Source: an uncultured Clostridia bacterium (GTDB lineage: Bacteria > Bacillota > Clostridia > Peptostreptococcales > Anaerovoracaceae). From it: DNA of 5,927 nt. A model generated the notes under the pieces. That model was not told the DNA's origin. It did no database searches and saw nothing but the letters and a program-made list of their open reading frames with translations. This document shows positions 1-5,927 of the stretch, one piece after another. The DNA lies in NCBI GenBank assembly GCA_946541285.1, contig CAMNJG010000099.1:1-5927 (forward strand). The letters are read 5' to 3'. The position numbers and the translations under genes were made by a program. Position 1 is the first letter of the stretch; each line of letters begins with the position of its first letter.

Positions 1-93
1 TTGTTTCCCTGTTTCTCTCTCGTCAGAAAAAGCTGGCCGATCAGTGAACAGTAACTTGTAACAATCCGTCTGCAGCAGAGGAATCTGAAATCT

Positions 94-122
94 TTGACTA
101 CGCTCCCAATCTGTCATATAAT
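94..122 (+). promoter_or_regulatory. Sigma-A type promoter for the cysE operon
   Basis: A TTGACT -35 hexamer (94-99) and a perfect TATAAT -10 hexamer (117-122) are separated by exactly 17 bases. This is one mismatch from the housekeeping consensus. It lies in AT-rich noncoding DNA and points toward cysE, so transcription should begin near 129. It is the only strong promoter seen in the window and probably drives all six genes. The start site is inferred, not observed. Confidence 0.85.
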
Positions 123-128
123 ATGCTG

Positions 129-267
129 TTGAACGATAAGGAACAATCGCTTCATCAACGGTACACTTTTCCTGCAGATATGCATCTCACGGAAACAGCA
201 CAGACTGTAAATGCACAGTTTCTTATCAGAGCGGCACAAACCATTGTCCTTGGACCAGGAGGAAACC
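129..267 (+). promoter_or_regulatory. Untranslated leader of the cysE operon, possibly structured
   Basis: About 138 bases separate the predicted transcription start from the cysE ATG. The 135-144 segment (GATAAGGAAC) can pair with 218-227 (GTTTCTTATC) as a 10-bp helix with one G-U pair. Inside it, 181-185 can pair with 211-215, and 195-198 with 205-208. The T-box sequence that often precedes cysES genes in Bacillota (the AGGGTGGNACCGCG element) is absent, and there is no hairpin followed by a T run. A short open frame from 123 lacks a ribosome binding site and has no cysteine codons. Regulatory function is inference. Confidence 0.4.
257..262 (+). promoter_or_regulatory. Ribosome binding site of cysE
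   Basis: A perfect AGGAGG lies 5 bases before the ATG at 268. It decides the start: an in-frame ATG at 211 has no Shine-Dalgarno sequence and would add 19 residues not expected for the family. Confidence 0.9.
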
Positions 268-1062
268 ATGGGATTTTTTCAGGAAGTCAGAGAAGACATC
301 GACGCCGTCGTTGACCGCGACCCCGCAGCCAGGACCCGACTGGAAGTCCTCGTCTGTTATCCGGGGATCTGGGCCGTGATCTGGCACCGGCCGGCCCACT
401 GGCTGTACCGGCACAACTTCAAATTTCTGGCCCGCTGGCTGTCACAGATGGTCCGTCACCGGACCGGTATCGAAATCCATCCCGGCGCGAAGATCGGCAG
501 ACGCTGTTTTATCGACCATGGGATGGGAGTCGTCATCGGAGAAACGACAGAGATCGGAGACGACTGCACGATCTACCAGGGATCGACCCTCGGAGGCACC
601 GGCAAAGAGAGCGGCAAGCGCCATCCGACACTGGGCAACCACGTGATGGTCGCGTCCGGCGCCAAGGTCCTGGGACCGTTTACGGTAGGAGATCATTCCA
701 AGATCGGAGCCGGAGCGGTGGTGATCGAAGAAGTGCCGCCGAACTGTACCGTGGTCGGCGTGCCGGGACGCATCGTCAAGCGCAACAACGTCTTCCTCGG
801 CGATATGGACCAGATCAGCCTGCCGGACCCTGTGGCCAACGAACTCTGCTGTCTGCAGAGACGGGTGGAGGAGATGGAACGTTCCCTCCGCTGGGGAGAA
901 GAAATTCACAGTGCCATCCACAAAGGGGTCTGTGAAGGCTGTGCTGCTGATTCATTCGGAGAGTGCAGTGACAGAGGAACATGCGTGAAAGCCGGCGGTG
1001 AAGGCAGCCATTCTGCCGCGCCAGAGAGTAAAGGAGATCAGTCAGGCCATGAAAATTTATAA
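268..1062 (+). CDS. cysE: Serine O-acetyltransferase CysE, with cysteine-rich C-terminal extension
   Basis: This 264-residue cytoplasmic enzyme should transfer acetyl from acetyl-CoA to L-serine, giving O-acetylserine for cysteine synthesis. A short helical N-terminus (about 1-60) precedes the left-handed beta-helix of hexapeptide repeats (about 66-172). Family motifs are present: GIEIHP (E69, H71), FIDHGMG with the catalytic D83-H84 pair, GETTEIG, TLGGTGK, KRHP (R118, H119) and the GVPGRIV end of the helix. It is the short Bacillus form, lacking the long N-terminal domain of the E. coli enzyme. Known short forms are near 215 residues, so the tail is about 45 residues longer: a charged, possibly helical stretch around 190-215, then C222, C225, C233 and C239. 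The protein ends in Leu, not the Ile used by E. coli CysE to dock CysK. The 3' end overlaps cysS by 14 bases. Function is secure; the tail's role is unknown. Confidence 0.95.
   Translation: MGFFQEVREDIDAVVDRDPAARTRLEVLVCYPGIWAVIWHRPAHWLYRHNFKFLARWLSQMVRHRTGIEIHPGAKIGRRCFIDHGMGVVIGETTEIGDDCTIYQGSTLGGTGKESGKRHPTLGNHVMVASGAKVLGPFTVGDHSKIGAGAVVIEEVPPNCTVVGVPGRIVKRNNVFLGDMDQISLPDPVANELCCLQRRVEEMERSLRWGEEIHSAIHKGVCEGCAADSFGECSDRGTCVKAGGEGSHSAAPESKGDQSGHENL
1030..1036 (+). promoter_or_regulatory. Ribosome binding site of cysS, inside cysE
   Basis: AAAGGAG within the cysE 3' end precedes the cysS ATG at 1049 by 12 bases, slightly longer than usual. The sequence continues with ATC, as in the full anti-Shine-Dalgarno complement. 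It supports 1049 rather than the in-frame ATG at 998. Confidence 0.7.
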
Positions 1063-2455
1063 CACGATGACCCGCCAGAAAGAAGAATTTGTCCCTCTTG
1101 AGGAGGGCAAAGTCTCCATGTATGTCTGCGGGCCGACAGTATACAACTATATCCATATCGGAAACGCGCGGCCGTTCGTGGTCTTTGACACGATGCGCCG
1201 TTACCTGGAATACAAAGGCTACCAGGTCCGTTACATCCAGAACTTTACCGATGTGGACGACAAGATCATCAACAAAGCGAAAGAAGAAGGCCTGCCGGCA
1301 CTGGAGGTCTCTGCCCGCTTTATTAAAGAATATTATAAAGACGCGGACGCGCTGTTCCTGGAACGGGCAACTGTGAATCCGAAGGTTTCCGAGACTATTC
1401 CGGAAATCATCGACTTTATCCAGACGCTGGTGGACAAGGGATACGCCTATCCGGTCGACGGCGATGTATACTACAGCACGAGGAAATTCCAGAATTATGG
1501 AAAGCTGTCCGGACAGAACATCGACGACCTGGAGTCCGGCGCGCGGATCAGTGTCGATGAAAAGAAACAGGATCCGCTGGATTTCGCGCTGTGGAAAGCC
1601 AGAAAAGAAGAAAGCGAACCGGCGTGGGAGAGTCCGTGGGGCATGGGACGGCCAGGCTGGCATATCGAGTGCTCCGCCATGTCCAATAAGTACCTGGGCG
1701 CGACGATCGACATTCACGCGGGCGGACAGGATCTGGAATTCCCGCACCACGAAAACGAGATCGCCCAGAGTGAAGCATATTCCGGACATAAATTTGTAAA
1801 TTACTGGATGCATAACGCGTATATCACGATCAACAGTGAAAAAATGTCAAAATCCAAAGGCAACTTTTTTACAGTACGGGATATCCTCGGGAAGTACTCC
1901 GGGGAGGATATGCGTTACTTCCTGCTGAGCGGCCATTACCGCAGCCCGATCAACTTCAGTGACGAACTGATGGAGCAGGCCGAAAACAGCATGGCCCGGA
2001 TGCACAACGCGGTCAAGACCCTGAAGCACCTGGAAAAGAACGGGACGGACGCTCCGATGACAGCGGAAGAAGAAAAAGCGCTGGAGTCCTTCGCGCAGCA
2101 CAGAGTGGATTTTGAAAAGGCCATGGACGATGACCTCAATACCGCTGACGCGATCACGGCTGTATTTGAGCTGATCCGGGATATCAATGTCAAAACCGCT
2201 GACGGCGCGACACGGGAATTTGCCTCCCTGTCCCGGAAAATGCTGCAGGAGCTGGCCGGAGTCCTCGGACTTCTGATCGAAGACGAAGACGGAGGGGATG
2301 ACATTCCGGAGGAAATCCACCAGCTGGTGGCGGAACGCCAGGAAGCCCGCGCGGCGAAAAACTACGCCAGGGCGGACGAGATCCGGGATCTTCTTAAGGA
2401 AAAAGGTTTCGCGGTCAAGGATACCCCGCAGGGCGCGGACATTATCAGATTGTAA
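1049..2455 (+). CDS. cysS: Cysteinyl-tRNA synthetase
   Basis: This 468-residue class I aminoacyl-tRNA synthetase charges tRNA-Cys with cysteine in the cytoplasm. The length matches the family (about 460-470). The Rossmann catalytic core holds the HIGH-type motif HIGN (36-39) after CGPTVYNY, and KMSKS (265-269). The zinc site that selects cysteine is complete: C27 in CGPTVY, C208 in GWHIECSAM, and H233 and E237 in FPHHENE. The C-terminal part (about 310-468) is the helical tRNA-binding region, including the usual late segment rich in Arg and Ala (ERQEARAAKNYARADEIRD). The chosen start gives MKIYNTMT, the normal beginning; the longer frame from 998 would add 17 residues encoded inside cysE. It overlaps cysE by 14 bases and so is probably translationally coupled. 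cysE-cysS adjacency is common in Bacillota and links cysteine supply to its use in translation. Confidence 0.97.
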   Translation: MKIYNTMTRQKEEFVPLEEGKVSMYVCGPTVYNYIHIGNARPFVVFDTMRRYLEYKGYQVRYIQNFTDVDDKIINKAKEEGLPALEVSARFIKEYYKDADALFLERATVNPKVSETIPEIIDFIQTLVDKGYAYPVDGDVYYSTRKFQNYGKLSGQNIDDLESGARISVDEKKQDPLDFALWKARKEESEPAWESPWGMGRPGWHIECSAMSNKYLGATIDIHAGGQDLEFPHHENEIAQSEAYSGHKFVNYWMHNAYITINSEKMSKSKGNFFTVRDILGKYSGEDMRYFLLSGHYRSPINFSDELMEQAENSMARMHNAVKTLKHLEKNGTDAPMTAEEEKALESFAQHRVDFEKAMDDDLNTADAITAVFELIRDINVKTADGATREFASLSRKMLQELAGVLGLLIEDEDGGDDIPEEIHQLVAERQEARAAKNYARADEIRDLLKEKGFAVKDTPQGADIIRL

Positions 2456-2469
2456 TATTGTATAAAAGG

Positions 2470-2498
2470 AAGGAGAACGCGCCGGCGCGCGGACAGCC
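2470..2498 (+). promoter_or_regulatory. Distant ribosome binding site plus GC palindrome before the malic enzyme gene
   Basis: AAGGAG (2470-2475) is 23 bases before the ATG at 2499, too far for normal initiation on unfolded RNA. The spacer contains CGCGCCGGCGCG (2478-2489), a perfect 12-base palindrome that can fold as a 4-bp GC stem with a CCGG loop and so shorten the effective spacing to about 11 bases. There is no in-frame ATG, GTG or TTG between the TAA at 2463 and 2499, so no nearer start exists in this frame. Confidence 0.5.
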
Positions 2499-3671
2499 AT
2501 GGACAGAAACGAAACAGCAATTCAGAAACATAAAGAATGGAACGGAAAAATCGAAGTGATCTCCCGGGCTCCGATCGAAACCAGGGAGGAACTGGCCATC
2601 GCCTATACTCCGGGGGTCGCGGCACCCTGCCTGGAAATCGCGAAGGATGAAAACCTCGTATATGACTACACAAGGAAAGGCAATCTGGTTGCCGTGATCA
2701 CAGACGGAACGGCAGTGCTCGGGCTGGGTGATATCGGCCCGTCGGCAGCCATGCCGGTCATGGAAGGCAAGTGCGCGATTTTCAAGCGTTTCGCGGACAT
2801 CGACGCGTTCCCGATCTGCATCGATTCCAAAGATCCGGCGGTGATCATCGAAACCGTCAGAAATATTTCCAAAAGCTTTGGCGGCATTAATCTGGAGGAT
2901 ATCTCCGCTCCCCGCTGCTTTGAGATCGAGCAGGCGCTGATTGAGCAGTGCGATGTCCCGGTCTTTCACGATGACCAGCACGGGACCGCGATCATTGCGT
3001 CCGCGGGCCTCCTGAACGCGGTACGTTTTACCGGCAGGAAGCTGGAGGACGTGAAAGTTGTCATCAATGGCGCGGGCGCGGCCGGTATCTCCATCGCGAC
3101 CCTGATGCTGAAGATCGGATTCGGCGATATCACGATCTGTGACAGTAAGGGGATCGTCTGGGACGGCAACCCGAAAAACAACGAAGCCAAGGCAGCGATC
3201 GCGAAGCTGACGAATAAGGAAAAGAAGCAGGGGACACTGGCAGACGCGGTGAAAGGCGCGGATATTTTCCTGGGCGTCTCCGCTCCGGGAGTCCTGACAC
3301 AGGAGATGGTCCGCACGATGGCGAAGGATCCGATTATTTTCGCCATGGCCAACCCGGTACCGGAAATCATGCCGGATGAGGCGAAAGCCGCCGGCGCGGC
3401 AGTGGTCGGGACCGGCAGGAGCGATTTCCCGAATCAGATCAACAATGCGCTCTGTTTCCCGGGAATCTTCCGCGGAGCCCTGGATGTCCGGGCTTCCCGT
3501 ATTACTGAAAATATGAAAATCGCGGCGTCCCACGCCATTGCGTCCGTCATTAAGGATGAAGAGCTCAGCGCGGATTATATCATACCGGATGCTTTCAACC
3601 CGGCTGTAACCAAAGCCGTCGCGAAGGCGGTGGCAGAAGTCGCGGTAAAAGATGGCCTGAGCAGAAAATAG
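2499..3671 (+). CDS. NAD(P)-dependent malic enzyme (oxaloacetate-decarboxylating), short form
   Basis: This 390-residue cytoplasmic enzyme should convert malate to pyruvate and CO2 while reducing NAD or NADP. It is the short bacterial form, lacking the phosphotransacetylase-like domain of E. coli MaeB. The N-terminal malic domain (about 10-160) has AYTPGVA with the likely catalytic Y36, TDGTAVLGLGDIG (68-80), MEGK with the catalytic K91, likely metal-binding E133-D134 in NLEDI, and the D158-D159 pair in HDDQHGTA. The C-terminal NAD-binding domain (about 163-385) has the dinucleotide motif GAGAAG (191-196), then ANPVPEI (284-290) and GRSDFPNQINN (306-316). D214 ends the second strand, which hints at NAD, but this is not a safe predictor in the family. 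It starts 43 bases after cysS and is followed 22 bases later by fumC, which makes its substrate. The symbol is left blank because paralogue naming varies (maeB, ytsJ and others). Confidence 0.93.
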   Translation: MDRNETAIQKHKEWNGKIEVISRAPIETREELAIAYTPGVAAPCLEIAKDENLVYDYTRKGNLVAVITDGTAVLGLGDIGPSAAMPVMEGKCAIFKRFADIDAFPICIDSKDPAVIIETVRNISKSFGGINLEDISAPRCFEIEQALIEQCDVPVFHDDQHGTAIIASAGLLNAVRFTGRKLEDVKVVINGAGAAGISIATLMLKIGFGDITICDSKGIVWDGNPKNNEAKAAIAKLTNKEKKQGTLADAVKGADIFLGVSAPGVLTQEMVRTMAKDPIIFAMANPVPEIMPDEAKAAGAAVVGTGRSDFPNQINNALCFPGIFRGALDVRASRITENMKIAASHAIASVIKDEELSADYIIPDAFNPAVTKAVAKAVAEVAVKDGLSRK

Positions 3672-3693
3672 ATCACAGATAACTGGAATAATT

Positions 3694-5074
<1,381 letters not shown>

Positions 5075-5082
<8 letters not shown>

Positions 5083-5500
5083 CGCTGAAGAAAAAAGCTT
5101 CCGGGAGAATCCATCCGTGCTGGCATTCCTGGGGGATGCCGTTTACGAAGTCCATATCCGTAAGATGATCTACAGCCGGGGCATCCTTTCACCGGACCGG
5201 ATGAATACCGCCGCGGTAAAGTATGTACGGGCTGAAGCGCAGGCAGCTGCCTATGAAGCCCTGTTTCCGGAACTGACGGAACGGGAGCAGTCTGTGGCAC
5301 GGCGGGCGAAAAACCATAAAATCACTTCCATGCCGGGTCATGTCGATTTTATGATTTACAAAAAAGCGACAGCCTTCGAAGCGCTGATCGGTTATCTGGA
5401 TCTGGCAGGAAAAAAGGAGCGGACAGAAGAAATCATGGACGCCGCGGTGCGGATCATTGATTCGGTCCGCATCCGTACAGACAGGAGGGATGGCGCGTGA
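5075..5500 (+). CDS. mrnC: Mini-ribonuclease III
   Basis: This 141-residue protein is a stand-alone RNase III catalytic domain without a double-stranded-RNA-binding domain; in B. subtilis the homologue (143 residues) matures the ends of 23S rRNA. LAFLGDAVYEV (16-26) carries the catalytic D21 and E25 region, and TAFEALIGYL (99-108) carries E102, matching the paired acidic motifs of the family. YVRAEAQA (50-57) matches the VSAKAQA segment with a changed serine. The segment 74-100 aligns without gaps to the B. subtilis loop, but GRNAKS there reads AKNHKI (78-83) here. The start overlaps fumC by 8 bases and the stop overlaps the thyA start by 4, so all three should be translated together. In Bacillus, mrnC directly follows cysS; here the malic enzyme and fumarase genes separate them. 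Family assignment is firm; activity of the changed loop is untested. Confidence 0.92.
5483..5489 (+). promoter_or_regulatory. Ribosome binding site of thyA, inside mrnC
   Basis: AGGAGGG lies 7 bases before the GTG at 5497 and 16 bases before the in-frame ATG at 5506, so it favours the GTG start. The ATG at 5490 is in another frame. Confidence 0.8.
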
Positions 5501-5927
5501 GCCGGATGGATGAAACCTTTGTCGCCAACTGCAGCGACATTCTCGACCATGGATTTTCTACGGAAGGACAGCAGGTACGGGCCCGCTGGTCCGATGGAGC
5601 CCCGGCCTATACCATAAAACTTTTCGGGATTGTCAACCGCTACGATCTTTCCAGGGAGATGCCGCTGATGACATTACGTCCGACGGCCTGGAAGACCGCG
5701 ACAGATGAAATCCTGTGGATCTGGCAGAAAAAGTCCAATGATGTCCGTGACCTGGGCCGCCATATCTGGGATGCCTGGGCTGGAGAGGACCACACCATCG
5801 GAAAGGCCTACGGTTACCAGCTGGCGAAAAAATACCGCTTCGCGCAGGGAGAAATGGATCAGGTGGATAATGTGCTGTGGCAGCTGAAGCACCAGCCCCA
5901 GAGCCGCCGCATTATGACAAATCTGTA
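5497..5927 (+). CDS. thyA: Thymidylate synthase ThyA, 5' part only (runs off the right edge)
   Basis: The enzyme methylates dUMP to dTMP using methylenetetrahydrofolate, the only de novo thymidylate step. The window holds 143 codons plus two bases with no stop, roughly half of a ~280-residue protein. Visible motifs are VRARW (27-31) with the likely phosphate-binding arginines, TAWKTATDEILWIW (63-76), KSNDV (79-83), HIWDAW (89-94), the TIGKAYGYQ segment (100-108), QVDNVLWQL (122-130) and SRR (136-138), whose arginines bind dUMP phosphate in the partner subunit. The catalytic cysteine lies beyond the edge. Its N-terminal half follows B. subtilis ThyA (VRTKW, LLWIWQLKSNDV, HIWDQW) rather than the RTGTGT type of E. 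coli. The GTG start shares four bases (GTGA) with the mrnC stop; a second possible start is the ATG at 5506. A folate reductase gene often follows, but that cannot be seen here. Confidence 0.93.
   Translation, partial: MSRMDETFVANCSDILDHGFSTEGQQVRARWSDGAPAYTIKLFGIVNRYDLSREMPLMTLRPTAWKTATDEILWIWQKKSNDVRDLGRHIWDAWAGEDHTIGKAYGYQLAKKYRFAQGEMDQVDNVLWQLKHQPQSRRIMTNL

Noticed and set aside
30..48. Possible terminator hairpin around the CTGG/TCAG bases.
   Set aside because: The stem is about 5 bp with wobble pairs, and on neither strand is there a convincing stem followed by a T run.
1..54. Short plus-strand frames open at the left edge that could be the end of an upstream gene.
   Set aside because: All three frames stop by 61 and none gives a recognisable C-terminus.
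82..113. Direct repeat AATCTG at 82-87 and 108-113 flanking the -35 box as an operator.
   Set aside because: Six-base repeats are too short to support a binding site without comparative evidence.
1..117. Minus-strand open frame from ATG at 117 running off the left edge (39 codons), a possible divergent gene.
   Set aside because: It has no Shine-Dalgarno sequence, starts inside the -10 element of the cysE promoter, resembles no known protein, and a stop-free run of this length is common by chance. The sequence to the left would decide.
123..314. 63-codon frame in the leader as a cysteine leader peptide.
   Set aside because: It has no ribosome binding site, begins at or before the predicted transcription start, has no Cys codons and overlaps cysE in another frame.
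815..1813. Minus-strand open frame of 332 codons opposite cysE and cysS.
   Set aside because: Same reasons: low-complexity shadow composition and it spans the overlap of two well-supported genes.
2441..2466. Internal promoter with TATAAA at 2461-2466 before the malic enzyme gene.
   Set aside because: There is no -35 match at the right distance, and a start near 2473 would cut through the ribosome binding site.
2445..3533. Minus-strand open frame of 362 codons opposite the malic enzyme gene.
   Set aside because: It is antisense to a secure gene, its translation is rich in Arg, Asp and His with no recognisable domain, and it has no ribosome binding site. Long antisense frames are expected in GC-rich coding DNA.

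Overview
The window looks like a stretch of a Bacillota (Firmicutes) chromosome, probably from an anaerobic or gut-type Clostridia or Erysipelotrichia relative; genus cannot be fixed by eye. The signs are strong AGGAGG-type ribosome binding sites, a short Bacillus-type serine acetyltransferase, a Mini-ribonuclease III gene, and a thymidylate synthase resembling Bacillus subtilis ThyA rather than the E. coli type. Coding DNA is fairly GC-rich, while the first ~265 bases are clearly more AT-rich and noncoding.

Layout: all six genes lie on the plus strand and look like one operon. A near-consensus promoter (94-122) is followed by a ~138-base leader, then cysE (268-1062), cysS (1049-2455), a NAD(P)-dependent malic enzyme (2499-3671), class II fumarase fumC (3694-5082), mrnC (5075-5500) and the 5' part of thyA (5497 to the right edge). 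Gaps are 43 and 22 bases around the malic enzyme gene; the other junctions overlap by 14, 8 and 4 bases. I see no rho-independent terminator, RNA gene, mobile element, long repeat or CRISPR array.

Function: CysE makes O-acetylserine for cysteine synthesis and CysS charges tRNA-Cys, a classic Bacillota pairing. In Bacillus, cysE-cysS is followed directly by mrnC (Mini-III, 23S rRNA maturation). Here a two-gene C4-dicarboxylate module (fumarate to malate to pyruvate) sits between cysS and mrnC, and thyA (dTMP synthesis) follows mrnC. Protein sequences look intact and ordinary in their core motifs.

No clearly new biological system is visible. The points most worth a second look are the malic enzyme/fumarase insertion, a cysteine-rich C-terminal extension on CysE, a leader that lacks a T-box motif but can fold, a GC palindrome between the ribosome binding site and start codon of the malic enzyme gene, and a diverged loop in Mini-III.
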